Shown: positions 35,796 through 44,279 of the stretch, piece after piece
Numbering within the stretch: position 1 is the stretch's first letter
Layout: every line of letters starts with the position of its first letter
NCBI RefSeq assembly: GCF_016919725.2
Contig: NZ_JAJERH010000001.1
Location: 124,001 to 188,000, forward strand
Origin: Virgibacillus sp. AGTR
GTDB taxonomy: Bacteria > Bacillota > Bacilli > Bacillales > Amphibacillaceae
Reading direction: 5' to 3'
Length of the DNA stretch: 64,000 bases
The notes under the pieces: generated by a model
Databases searched by the model: none
The model's input: the letters and a program-made list of their open reading frames with translations, nothing else
What the model was told of the DNA's origin: nothing
Translations under genes and position numbers: made by a program

Positions 35796-36734
35796 TTATT
35801 GATCCAATTCCCTAATTTTAATAGGAAATAATGTTTTTTCTAATTTCCCACGATAAATCTCATATTGCTCTGGTAATTTTAATGCTGCCCCTAACGTCGC
35901 TAATGATTCATCATGGGAAAATCCAGGAGGGTCTGTAGCAATTTCAAATAATATATTACCATGTTCTTTAAAGTATATTGCGTTAAAATAATTTCGATCT
36001 TTAACTGCTGTTACACTATAACCACTCTCCCTAACATATGTTTGCCAATCTAATTGGTCGGCATCATTTTCAGCACGCCAAGCTATATGATGAACTGTTC
36101 CAACTCCCATTTGTCCACGCCCAGCAGATGTAGTTTTTAAATCAATCATATTTCCAATATCCCCAAAAGACCGAAAACGAATAAGGTCCTCTTCTTCTTC
36201 CATTCGCTCTAATCCCATTATTTCTTCTAGTACCTGCGCTGTTTTTTCAGGTTGCGAAGAAAATAACGTTACTCCAGCAAAACCTTTAATTGCCGCTTCA
36301 GGAGTTATGTTACCAAAAGTCCAATTATTCCGGTCACCGTTTTCTCGCTCTACAAGCTCTAATTGTAGACCATGGGGGTCTTTAAAACGTAAATACGTTT
36401 CTCTAAAACGCTTTTCCATTGTGAACTGGATGCCAAAACCTCTAAATCGTTCCTGCCAAAAATCCATCGCCCCCAGTGGAATAGCATACGAGGTGACACC
36501 TACTTGACCATCACCAATTTTACCTGGAAAGGCATTGGTCCATGGAAAAAAAGTAATGATTGTTCCTGGCTTTCCCTCTTTATTTCCAAAGTAAAGATGA
36601 TACGTACCCGGATCATCAAAGTTGATCGTTTTCTTCACAAGTCGCAACCCCAATATACTTGCATAAAAATCTACATTCTCCTGCGGATGGCCAACAATTG
36701 CTGAAATATGGTGAATTCCCGCTGTTCTTTTCAC
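35796..36734 (-). CDS. Ring-cleaving dioxygenase of the VOC superfamily (MhqO/MhqA-like)
   Basis: A 312-aa protein with two vicinal-oxygen-chelate modules (residues about 5-130 and 150-290). It starts MKRTAGIHHISAIVGHPQENVDFY; metal ligand candidates are the histidines in HHISA and TVHHIAWRA and glutamate in ILFEIATD. B. subtilis MhqO, MhqA and MhqE are close in length and pattern and are induced by hydroquinones and catechols through MhqR. It probably detoxifies such compounds. No MhqR gene is adjacent. Confidence 0.88.
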   Translation of the reverse strand: MKRTAGIHHISAIVGHPQENVDFYASILGLRLVKKTINFDDPGTYHLYFGNKEGKPGTIITFFPWTNAFPGKIGDGQVGVTSYAIPLGAMDFWQERFRGFGIQFTMEKRFRETYLRFKDPHGLQLELVERENGDRNNWTFGNITPEAAIKGFAGVTLFSSQPEKTAQVLEEIMGLERMEEEEDLIRFRSFGDIGNMIDLKTTSAGRGQMGVGTVHHIAWRAENDADQLDWQTYVRESGYSVTAVKDRNYFNAIYFKEHGNILFEIATDPPGFSHDESLATLGAALKLPEQYEIYRGKLEKTLFPIKIRELDQ

Positions 36735-37068
36735 AACTATACACTTCCTTTGATGAATTATATTTAATTAAAGTATTATTAATTAAATACAATAATAGCG
36801 ATTTATGCTTAGTTTGTCAACCTAACACTATATTATTCAAGTAATTGACTAGCTAAACATTTACAGGAATCAAATCCTATTATGTAATAGGCTCAATGAA
36901 GCGATAATTGGTCTGCTTAAAAGCACCGCAGCACAAGGTAAGGCAATTTAGAACTCCAAACTTAGTCACTTAACGGTTATACTGTATGGGCTGAGTGAAA
37001 ATGCTATGGGTGAGAGGGGTATTCTTCTATATTTTAAATTCTTTATCACAAAAAAATGAAGAAACAGT
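36735..37068. other. Intergenic stretch upstream of the dioxygenase
   Basis: AT-rich. It must hold the dioxygenase promoter, but no clear operator or ORF is visible. Confidence 0.35.
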
Positions 37069-37114
37069 AAAAAACGAACGATAATCATCATAAATTAATT
37101 ATCGTTCGTTTTTT
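37069..37114. terminator. Strong bidirectional terminator hairpin
   Basis: A perfect 17-bp inverted repeat AAAAAACGAACGATAAT / ATTATCGTTCGTTTTTT with an 11-12 base loop. It probably terminates the OppA-like gene; the dispersed repeat at 37136-37335 lies between that gene and the hairpin. Confidence 0.8.
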
Positions 37115-37135
37115 GATTAAAGTCATTCATTTAGC

Positions 37136-37335
37136 ACCTGAAATAAGCGAGACTCCGGCGGGAACAGCACGAGTCCGAAGATCCACGTGGTAACGTGTTT
37201 TTCTTTACCAAGTTAGCTGAAGCCGTGCCCGCGGAAAGAGCGTATATTTTCACGGTGCGGCGATGATACTGATATTGATAACATGATTATTCGTATTTTG
37301 AGTAAAAAAGTTGTGTTTTGTCCCAGACTCTCCTA
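37136..37335. repeat. Bacillaceae-type dispersed intergenic repeat
   Basis: GC-rich blocks GCGAGACTCCGGCGGGAACAG, CACGAGTCCGAAGATCC and GCCGTGCCCGCGGAAAG, closing with TTTTGTCCCAGACTC. These blocks are a very common intergenic repeat type in Bacillaceae genomes. No protein coding potential. It differs in base composition from both flanks. Confidence 0.7.
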
Positions 37336-37351
37336 ATACATGTACATTAAA

Positions 37352-39043
37352 TTATTCAGCGGATCCTACATCAGCCCATTTGTATTCATATGTTGCTCCA
37401 AACGGATTCACAAAAACACCTTTTACTTTCGGAGAAACAAGCTGTGCTCTCGAAGCCTGATAAATCGGCGCAATAGCTGCGTCCTCAAAAAGGATTTTCT
37501 CAGCCTCTAAAAAGTTCTCATAACGAGCTACATTATCTGTAGCTAAGGAGGAAGTAGTTGCATTCACTAAGTTATCGTATTCTTCATTAGAATACCCCAT
37601 CATATTATTGCCACTATCTGTTGTCCAAAGATTCATATACGTGAATGGATCAAGGAAATCTGGACCCCATCTAGAAACTTGAATTTCATAATTCATGCTT
37701 GTATCCAGATCAAGCCGCTGCTCTTTAGGTACTTGCTTTAACGTAACGTTAAGACCTGGTAAGTTTGTAGAAAGCTGATTAGCAATATACTCAACCATTA
37801 ACTTTGTTGTTTCATCATCGTCTGTTAACAGTTCAAGTTCAACAGAATCTTTACCAATCTCTTCTAAACCTTTTTCCCATAATTTCTTCGCTTCTTCAAT
37901 ATCATACGTCACAAGGTCTCCATTAACTTCTCTGAAGTCTTCACCAGTTTCAGGCATTGGCGTGAAATCAGCTGGAACCAGACCATTAGCAACAATGGAT
38001 CCATTATTTAAAATTTCGTCAACAAGCGCTTGTTTGTTGAATGCTTTACTGATTGCCTTTCGAATATTTACATTTGCAGTAGCATCCGTTGTCGTTTGAT
38101 TAAATTTAATGAAGTAAACGAATGTATCAGGAGTAATGACATAATCATCATTTGTACTATATTGATCAACTAAATCTGAAGTTAGATCAACACGATCAAT
38201 CTTTCCTGATTCATATAAATCAACAGACGTTTGAGGATCTTTTACCACTTCAAAGTTAATTTTATCCATTTTCACAGTATCGGCATCCCAATAATCTTCA
38301 TTTTTTTCAAGCTCCCAAGAACTACTAGTACTTTTCCAATTCGCTATTTTATATGGTCCATTAGCTAAAAGTGTATCGGAACTAGTAGCAAAATTATCAC
38401 CTTGCTCTTCAACAAACTTCTGGTTTAATGGCAAAAAGGTACCGAATGTTGTTAAAGATTCAAAGTATGCTGTAGGATTCTCTAGTTCTACTACTAGTGT
38501 ATAATCTCCATCAGCTTTAACACCCAACTCTTCAATAGGCTTGTCTCCAGAACTAATTGCAGTTGCATTCTTTATGACACCATTCATCATATATGGACCA
38601 TATTCTGATCCGGTTTCTGGATTAACAGCCCGCTGCCATGAATAAACAAAATCATGGGCAGTAACAGGGTCTCCATTTTCCCAAACTGTATCCTCTCGTA
38701 AAGTAAACGTCCAGGTAAGTCCATCGTCACTTACTTCATGGTCAGTTGCGATCCCTTCTACGGGTTGCGCATTCTCATCTAATCGATAAAGCCCCTCCGT
38801 CGTGGCTGCTAAATATATAAAAGATGATTCATCAGTTGCAAGTGAAGGGTCCATTGACGGGATTGCTTCGGGGTTAATAAAACTTAATACCTTTTCTCCT
38901 TCTTTTTCTTCATTCGTATCTGCTGTTGCCTCATCTGTTTCCCCTTCAGATGTCGATGCATCCTCACTCTCACCGGAGCAGGCAACAATTACGCTGATTA
39001 ATAGACCAAATACAAGGAATAATATCCAGCTTCTTAGCCTCAT
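37352..39043 (-). CDS. Peptide ABC transporter substrate-binding lipoprotein (OppA/DppE-like)
   Basis: A 563-aa lipoprotein with a signal peptide and lipobox (LISVIVAC, cysteine near residue 22), an acidic Ser/Glu-rich linker and the family 5 solute-binding domain: WTFTLREDTVWENGDPVTAHDFVYSW near residue 110-135 and NVNIRKAISKAFNKQALVDEI near 325. It binds oligopeptides for import. No permease or ATPase genes are adjacent, so it must share a transporter encoded elsewhere. The start ATG at 39043 has AAGGGGG upstream. Confidence 0.93.
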   Translation of the reverse strand: MRLRSWILFLVFGLLISVIVACSGESEDASTSEGETDEATADTNEEKEGEKVLSFINPEAIPSMDPSLATDESSFIYLAATTEGLYRLDENAQPVEGIATDHEVSDDGLTWTFTLREDTVWENGDPVTAHDFVYSWQRAVNPETGSEYGPYMMNGVIKNATAISSGDKPIEELGVKADGDYTLVVELENPTAYFESLTTFGTFLPLNQKFVEEQGDNFATSSDTLLANGPYKIANWKSTSSSWELEKNEDYWDADTVKMDKINFEVVKDPQTSVDLYESGKIDRVDLTSDLVDQYSTNDDYVITPDTFVYFIKFNQTTTDATANVNIRKAISKAFNKQALVDEILNNGSIVANGLVPADFTPMPETGEDFREVNGDLVTYDIEEAKKLWEKGLEEIGKDSVELELLTDDDETTKLMVEYIANQLSTNLPGLNVTLKQVPKEQRLDLDTSMNYEIQVSRWGPDFLDPFTYMNLWTTDSGNNMMGYSNEEYDNLVNATTSSLATDNVARYENFLEAEKILFEDAAIAPIYQASRAQLVSPKVKGVFVNPFGATYEYKWADVGSAE

Positions 39044-39431
39044 AATAAAGCCCCCTTTTATTTTCCTAGTGATGCAGAAGCTAGTAAAACTTACTAAGAA
39101 TTATACCTTTAACTTAAGAAAGTTGTAAAGTATTTTTTAGAAAATTAATTTATTTATGATAATTAATAATAAACTATCAAAACACAAAATTACATTAATT
39201 CAGCTGGTAGAATTTCTAAACAACTTATAATAATGTTTGAGAATTTTCACCAAGAGTAACGAAAAAAAGACGTAACATGAAGCTGGCAGGTTATTGGAAG
39301 AAGGATTAATTATAATTGAAAATGATTTGTAATGCCAATAACGTATCCTCAGATGGATTTGCTTTTTTTATCAATATATATTAAAATGAATAAAATTATT
39401 TTCTAATATTAAGAAAGGGAGGCAAAAAGTC
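39044..39431. other. Intergenic stretch ahead of the exporter leader
   Basis: Divergent region carrying the OppA promoter (minus) and probably the start of the exporter transcript (plus). A weak hairpin with a T-run (ATCC...GGAT, about 39344-39370) is seen, otherwise nothing supportable. Confidence 0.35.
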
Positions 39432-39578
39432 ATGGAAACTGTTTTCAGAAGAATTGCAACAGAAGTAAAGTCATATTTACATCTAGGAGATATACTTTTA
39501 ACGGGATCAGTCTGTCCTTTTTTAAGCAAACTTCATATAGAAACCAGATACCGGAAGCTTTTTGTCTTTTTATTTTAG
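39432..39578 (+). CDS. Small leader ORF (48 codons) upstream of an MFS exporter
   Basis: ATG at 39432 preceded by GGGAGG at 10 bases; the frame runs 48 codons to TAG. The peptide (METVFRRIATEVKSYLHLGD..., ending RKLFVFLF) matches nothing I know. A terminator hairpin follows 56 bases after the stop. Its layout resembles ribosome-mediated attenuators such as bmrB ahead of bmrCD in B. subtilis. An ACCGG near its end (39550-39554) is complementary to CCGGT within the terminator's ascending arm and loop, so an alternative pairing is possible. Confidence 0.5.
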   Translation: METVFRRIATEVKSYLHLGDILLTGSVCPFLSKLHIETRYRKLFVFLF

Positions 39579-39634
39579 AACTGTAGAAACTGTTAAATTG
39601 TTTGTGCATTTTGATTAAATACTAATTAGTAACT

Positions 39635-39664
39635 AGACGCCGGTTTTTATATGGTGTCTTTTTT
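39635..39664 (+). terminator. Terminator-like attenuator in the exporter leader
   Basis: AGACGCC (39635-39641) pairs with GGTGTCT (39653-39659), one G-T pair, 11-base loop, followed by TTTTT. A 12-bp palindrome TACTAATTAGTA (39620-39631) sits just before it. Being between a leader ORF and the exporter it probably controls read-through. Confidence 0.6.
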
Positions 39665-39824
39665 GCATATACAAGAGAAGAATTGTGTTGTATATGTGTA
39701 TTCATCCTCTTGTTGGATGAATTCATAAAAAAGTGTAAAAAGACCAGATAAGGAACTACCAAATAACGAAAAAAACTGTTGCAATAATTTGTGTGGAACC
39801 AGAAGTTTAGAAAGGGTGAGAAAA

Positions 39825-39884
39825 TTGTTTAAAAGGCTTAGGCAATATAGAAATGTTTCAGTGTTCCAAGCGCTTCTAATTTAG
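39825..39884 (+). CDS. 19-residue leader peptide of the MFS exporter
   Basis: TTG at 39825 with AAAGGGTGA 5 bases upstream; 19 codons (MFKRLRQYRNVSVFQALLI) to TAG at 39882. Codons 16-19 form the ascending arm of the hairpin at 39871-39901. This is the classical geometry of translational attenuation in inducible antibiotic resistance genes: a ribosome stalled in the peptide opens the hairpin. The peptide includes RLR, the +x+ motif known to arrest ribosomes with macrolides, although a ribosome there would not reach the hairpin arm. Confidence 0.55.
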   Translation: MFKRLRQYRNVSVFQALLI

Positions 39885-39901
39885 AATAATAATTAGAAGC
39901 G
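39871..39901 (+). promoter_or_regulatory. Hairpin abutting the exporter's ribosome binding site
   Basis: A perfect 11-bp repeat CGCTTCTAATT (39871-39881) / AATTAGAAGCG (39891-39901), 9-base loop. The descending arm touches the GAGGG site (39901-39905) of the MFS gene at 39914, and no T-run follows, so it should act on translation and not as a terminator. Confidence 0.65.
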
Positions 39902-39913
39902 AGGGATAATAAT

Positions 39914-41092
39914 ATGAAAAAGCAAAAAATCTTTACTAAATCATTTATATTCTTATTTATAAGTAACTTTTTAGTTTTTATAGGGTTTGAGATGTTGTTA
40001 CCTATTTTACCAGCCTATTTGTTAAGCATGAATGCATCTTCCATTCAAGTAGGTCTAATGACAACATTATTTACACTAGGCGCTGTTCTATTCAGACCTT
40101 TTATAGGCTACTATTTAATTGATAACCAACGGAAAAGTCTTGCCATTATTGCAAGTGCCGCTTTAATGATTATTACAATGCTATATCCTTTTCTTAATAT
40201 TATTTGGCTTTTGCTATTGTTACGACTTTTCCATGGCGCAGCGTGGGGAGTATCAACCACAGCCAATAGTACAATGGTAGTCGATTTAATTTCCAATACA
40301 CGATTAGGAGAAGGGATAGGGTATTTTTCTATTTCAACAACGGTTGGGGCTATCATTGCACCAAGTGTAGGTATCCTTATCTATGACTCTTTTTCTTTCA
40401 ATATTTTAATTTGGTCATCAGTAGTACTCAGTCTTTTGGCAGTAATTGCGCTTTATTTTGTATATTCACCTACTCCTGTTAAACATGAGAAACAATCATT
40501 TCAATTTTTTGAAGCGATTTTCGAGAAAGACGTGTGGTTCCCAGCATTACTGACGGTCATTACAACACTTGGTTTTGGAGCAATTATTACTTTTTTGGTT
40601 CTTTTTGGAAAACAAAAGGGACTAGATCATATTTTTCTATTTTTCCTTATCAATGCGACTGTCTCCACTTTACTACGTCCTTTTACAGGAAAATGGTATG
40701 ACAAAAAAGGACCTTGGTCTATCATCATTGTTTCAGCAATTCTAGGTTTTTTGTCACTTGTGTTGCTATCATATACGACAAATAATCTTTATCTTATTAT
40801 TGCAGCGATTTTATTTGGTGCAGGTTATGGAACTGTTATGCCATGTTTACAAACATGGACTGTTCAAAAGGTAAGTGAAGAAAAAAGTGGCGCTGCCAAC
40901 GCAACCTTTCTTTCCAGTTTTGACATTGGTGTTGGAGTCAGCGCATTTATATTAGGAATCTTAGCTGAATGGATTAGTTTAGAGATGATCTTCAGGATTG
41001 TTAGTCTAAGTTTTATTTTTGTTGCAGTTTTAGTCTATAAGGATTTTTCAAATGAAAAGAAAAGGTCTAAAAAATATATAAAATTGATATAA
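39914..41092 (+). CDS. MFS transporter, probable drug exporter
   Basis: A 392-aa major facilitator protein with 12 predicted helices. Features are the N-terminal FVIFIGFEMLLPILPAYL helix, the loop 2-3 region LFRPFIGYYLID (motif A-like), RLFHGAAWGVSTTANSTMVVDL in helix 4 (motif B) and IGYFSISTTVGAIIAPSVGI in helix 5 (antiporter motif C-like). It resembles B. subtilis YwoG/YttB-type exporters. The start ATG has GAGGG 8 bases upstream, next to a hairpin. The leader suggests induction by a ribosome-targeting compound, which is inference. Confidence 0.88.
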   Translation: MKKQKIFTKSFIFLFISNFLVFIGFEMLLPILPAYLLSMNASSIQVGLMTTLFTLGAVLFRPFIGYYLIDNQRKSLAIIASAALMIITMLYPFLNIIWLLLLLRLFHGAAWGVSTTANSTMVVDLISNTRLGEGIGYFSISTTVGAIIAPSVGILIYDSFSFNILIWSSVVLSLLAVIALYFVYSPTPVKHEKQSFQFFEAIFEKDVWFPALLTVITTLGFGAIITFLVLFGKQKGLDHIFLFFLINATVSTLLRPFTGKWYDKKGPWSIIIVSAILGFLSLVLLSYTTNNLYLIIAAILFGAGYGTVMPCLQTWTVQKVSEEKSGAANATFLSSFDIGVGVSAFILGILAEWISLEMIFRIVSLSFIFVAVLVYKDFSNEKKRSKKYIKLI

Positions 41093-41100
41093 TAGCAAAT

Positions 41101-41127
41101 CCACTTCTAGTTAATAGAGGTCTTTTT
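41101..41127 (+). terminator. Terminator after the MFS gene
   Basis: Stem CCACTTCTA/TAGAGG (one wobble) followed by TCTTTTT, 8 bases past the stop. Confidence 0.55.
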
Positions 41128-41773
41128 AGTTGATATTTTCCTTAGCGTACAGAATTCACAAAATGTTGACTGAACCCATTATACGATTATAAGAGTAAGC
41201 ATTTTTAATTGAATTATGTGAAATATCGTACTTAAAGTAACGGGTGCTTTAACTATAGAAAACCAAAGTATTTTGAATAACTCCATTTAGGTTTTTTTGC
41301 AACAAAAACCGCAATAAATGCGGTTGAAAAATTTTGCTAAGTTGGGTCTCGTATCAGTTTTATTTACAGTGGATTAAAAGACCATTTAGAAAAACGTTAA
41401 AGAAAAATAAATGCAGGGAAATTAATTCTCTAACAGAATATATAAATAGGAAGAGAGAGGTTCAAGTCCTCTCTCATATAATATCTACCCACGTACATTG
41501 TTTGTTCCCTATCTTCCCCCAAATGTACCCCAATTAGATTCATTAACTTACTTTATCCTACGTTCTTGAAAACAAGCAAAACCTTGATACAGAAGGTTTA
41601 TAAGGGGTTTGATGTAACGCTTTGCAATATAAAAAAATAATAGCCCTATTGTCTTTTTCATAAATAAAATATAACCAATATCAGAAAAATCGTTCAAATT
41701 GATTGAGATCAAAAATATATTCATTAACTTCTACAGTTATTTTTTATGCAACGCTAGTGTAATTTCCTAGACT
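41128..41773. other. Intergenic stretch between the exporter and mvaS
   Basis: About 650 bases without a supportable gene. It contains a hairpin AACCGCA/TGCGGTT (about 41308-41325), a tRNA T-arm-like hairpin AGAGAGG-TTCAAGT-CCTCTCT (41454-41474), and at 41761-41774 the AATTTCCTAGACTA tail shared with the repeats at 10575 and 51098. Confidence 0.45.
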
Positions 41774-41817
41774 ATAAAAAAGCTTGCAAAGAAACAAAAA
41801 AGTTTCTCTACAAGCTT
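41774..41817 (-). terminator. Intrinsic terminator after mvaS
   Basis: Outer arms AAGCTTG/CAAGCTT and inner arms GAAAC/GTTTC. On the minus strand it runs into TTTTTTATAG. The repeat-family tail TAGTCTAGGAAATT follows directly, as it does after the gntR terminator. Confidence 0.8.
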
Positions 41818-41852
41818 CTGATTTCTTATAGTAATCCGATTTATCATTATAT

Positions 41853-43031
41853 TCACTTGTGATTCGTTTTGTTTACGTAATGACGAATATGCTTGTTTAT
41901 ACCAGCTAAAGTGATATTGGCAGGGTCGGCAGTGATGTCTAATTCTAAACTAGAACCATCTGTCGGTAACGTATTGTTAAAAACTTCTTCGTATGCTTCA
42001 ACAGATAGCTCTTTTCTTGATGATAGTAGATGATCATGTTGATCTATTAGTAAATGTTCACGAAAATTCGGCTGTATTATCCCTGTAAAGAATTCACCAA
42101 CAGCTCCTGATCCATAACTAAACAATCCGATTCTCGAACCTGCTTCTAAGCCTTTATTCTGCTCAAGCAGTGAAAGGAAACTTAAATACAAAGAACCGGT
42201 ATAAATATTACCAACATGCTTATTATACAGCTTACTGTATTCCAGGTTTTCTAAAAGACGTTCTTTATCTTCTGTTGTTCCTTCCTCATATATCGTACGT
42301 AATGCTTTTAAACCCATCTTTGTATATGGTAAATGGAAGCAAATGGCTGCAAAGTCAGCTAACGTCAATAATGATTTTTTCTTATAATCTTCCCATACTT
42401 CTTCGAAGAAAGAAATATATTTTTCATTAGAAAGCTTTCCATCTACCATAGCTGTATCCGAATATACTGGGCGCCAAAAGTCCATTACTTCAGATGTTAA
42501 ATATGCGCTTTTGTCCTCTAACGCAAGAATCGCCGGATCAGCACTAACCACTATTGCAACTGCACCTGCACCCTGGGTAGCCTCACCACCAGTATTCAAT
42601 CCATATCTAGCAATATCAGATGCCAACACTAACACCTTACTATCTGGATTTAAGGCGATATGACCTTTTGCTAACTGTATTCCAGCAGTAGCTCCGTAAC
42701 AGGCTTGCTTTACCTCAATTGTTCGTGCATGTTGGTTTAATCCGAGTAATTCGTGAATATACACACCTGCTGCTTTTGAATTATCAATTCCAGATTCTGT
42801 ACCGAATATAATAAAATCGATGTTTTCCTTATCTTTATCATCTAGTATATTCCAAGCTGCATTAGCAGCCATTGTCACTGAATCTTGTGTAATTGGAGCA
42901 ACAGCCATCTTTTCCTGACCAATTCCAATCGTAAATTTTTCTGGCTCCACGTCTCTAGCCACAGCTAATTTATTCATATCTACATATAAATGTGGTGTGT
43001 AAAACCCTATTTTGTCTATACCTATCTTCAA
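41853..43031 (-). CDS. mvaS: Hydroxymethylglutaryl-CoA synthase
   Basis: A 392-aa thiolase-fold enzyme that condenses acetoacetyl-CoA with acetyl-CoA, the committed entry to the mevalonate pathway. The catalytic glutamate is in FGTESGIDNSKA (near 79), the nucleophilic cysteine in EVKQACYGATAGI (near 111) and the histidine in ICFHLPYTKMG (near 232). Full length for bacterial MvaS. Most Bacillus use the MEP pathway, so its presence is notable; no other mevalonate gene is nearby. Confidence 0.95.
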   Translation of the reverse strand: MKIGIDKIGFYTPHLYVDMNKLAVARDVEPEKFTIGIGQEKMAVAPITQDSVTMAANAAWNILDDKDKENIDFIIFGTESGIDNSKAAGVYIHELLGLNQHARTIEVKQACYGATAGIQLAKGHIALNPDSKVLVLASDIARYGLNTGGEATQGAGAVAIVVSADPAILALEDKSAYLTSEVMDFWRPVYSDTAMVDGKLSNEKYISFFEEVWEDYKKKSLLTLADFAAICFHLPYTKMGLKALRTIYEEGTTEDKERLLENLEYSKLYNKHVGNIYTGSLYLSFLSLLEQNKGLEAGSRIGLFSYGSGAVGEFFTGIIQPNFREHLLIDQHDHLLSSRKELSVEAYEEVFNNTLPTDGSSLELDITADPANITLAGINKHIRHYVNKTNHK

Positions 43032-43163
43032 TGTTCTACTCCTTTACTAACTAATGTCATTTTTATAACCATCGTATTCGTTACATTAGTGATTCTCTTC
43101 ACAATCGTTTCCTTTATTATTACCAACACCATAAATGATAATATAATCTAACTACAAAAACAA

Positions 43164-44279
43164 TCATCGTGTATTAACGGTTTCATATTTTAATGTAGAT
43201 ATATTAATTAATATTCCAACAGAAATTAGCATAAACAGCAAAGAAGAACCCCCATAACTTATAAAAGGAAGCGTAATCCCTGTAACTGGTAACATTCCAG
43301 AAACTGCTCCAAGATTTAATATAGCTTGAATAATTATTTGAAATGTCAAGCCCAGAGCTAATAATTTGGGAAACATATGTCTCTGTTGAAAAGCTATATG
43401 AATGCCTCTATAGAAAATCATTAAATAAGCTGCTAGCACTATAATTAAACCTACTATGCCGAGCTCTTCTACTATAATTGCCATAATAAAATCCGTGTGA
43501 GCTTCAGGTAGATAACCTAATTTTTGAACACTATTCCCTAGTCCATTACCAGTTATTCCTCCTGCTGCTATTGCGATATAGGAGTTTATGAGTTGATACC
43601 CATCAGTAGCAGCGGTTTCAAATGGCTGTTGAAAAGATGTTAAGCGTTGCAACCGATACGGTGATGTGTATGCAAAATAACTTACACCTAAGATCGCAAT
43701 AGTACCTAGCGCGACTAAATGTATAAATCTAACTCTAGAACAGAATACAATAATTCCACAGGAAAATAGAATTAGAGAGGCTGTTCCAAGATCTGGCTGT
43801 AATAAGATAAGCATAAATACAGTTGCTAATAGCAGAAGAGGTGGAAGAACACCTTTGCCAAACTTGTGAATATACGATTGTTTTCTCGCATATATATAGG
43901 CAAAATATATAACCATTGAAACTTTGATAGCTTCTGTTGGTTGAAAGACAAATCTACCTATTGAAATCCATCTTTGTGCATAATTCCTTTCTATTCCAAT
44001 ACCAGGAATTAATACAAGAACTAAAAAAAATATAGATGATATAACTAGCAATGGAACCATTCTATTTATCCGATGCAGTGGTATAAGTACGGTGACTATC
44101 AAGAATAAGAAACCAATTAACACCCAAAGAAACTGTCTAACAAAAAAATGAGTACTATTATGATAAACTTCATACCCAATCGGATAACTAGCACTATATA
44201 CCATTACTAAACCAAATGCCGATAACAAAAGAACAGTTATTAATAAGAGATAATCCATTTGCTGTATTTTTTCTTTCAT
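43164..44279 (-). CDS. SEDS family peptidoglycan polymerase (FtsW/RodA/SpoVE type), second of pair
   Basis: A 371-aa membrane protein with about ten helices. Conserved SEDS features are LLLLSAFGLVMVYSAS in helix 1, the LQPDLGTASLIL segment, LPEAHTDFIMAIIVEELG containing the essential aspartate, and the C-terminal GITLPFISYGGSSLL. It polymerises glycan strands from lipid II with a class B PBP partner. Its ATG at 44279 abuts the stop of the upstream SEDS gene (AAGGTGATTAA overlaps the site), so both are made together. Which of FtsW, RodA or SpoVE it replaces is unclear. Confidence 0.92.
   Translation of the reverse strand: MKEKIQQMDYLLLITVLLLSAFGLVMVYSASYPIGYEVYHNSTHFFVRQFLWVLIGFLFLIVTVLIPLHRINRMVPLLVISSIFFLVLVLIPGIGIERNYAQRWISIGRFVFQPTEAIKVSMVIYFAYIYARKQSYIHKFGKGVLPPLLLLATVFMLILLQPDLGTASLILFSCGIIVFCSRVRFIHLVALGTIAILGVSYFAYTSPYRLQRLTSFQQPFETAATDGYQLINSYIAIAAGGITGNGLGNSVQKLGYLPEAHTDFIMAIIVEELGIVGLIIVLAAYLMIFYRGIHIAFQQRHMFPKLLALGLTFQIIIQAILNLGAVSGMLPVTGITLPFISYGGSSLLFMLISVGILINISTLKYETVNTR

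Noticed and set aside
41454-41474. tRNA T-arm-like hairpin AGAGAGG-TTCAAGT-CCTCTCT, possibly a tRNA or an attachment site
   Set aside because: No matching 5' acceptor strand, D-arm or anticodon arm exists within 90 bases upstream, and no integrase gene is near. Kept only as a note on the intergenic stretch.
41334-41537. 67-codon plus-strand ORF
   Set aside because: Starts at a TTG without a ribosome binding site, spans the hairpin at 41454 and has no recognisable protein pattern.
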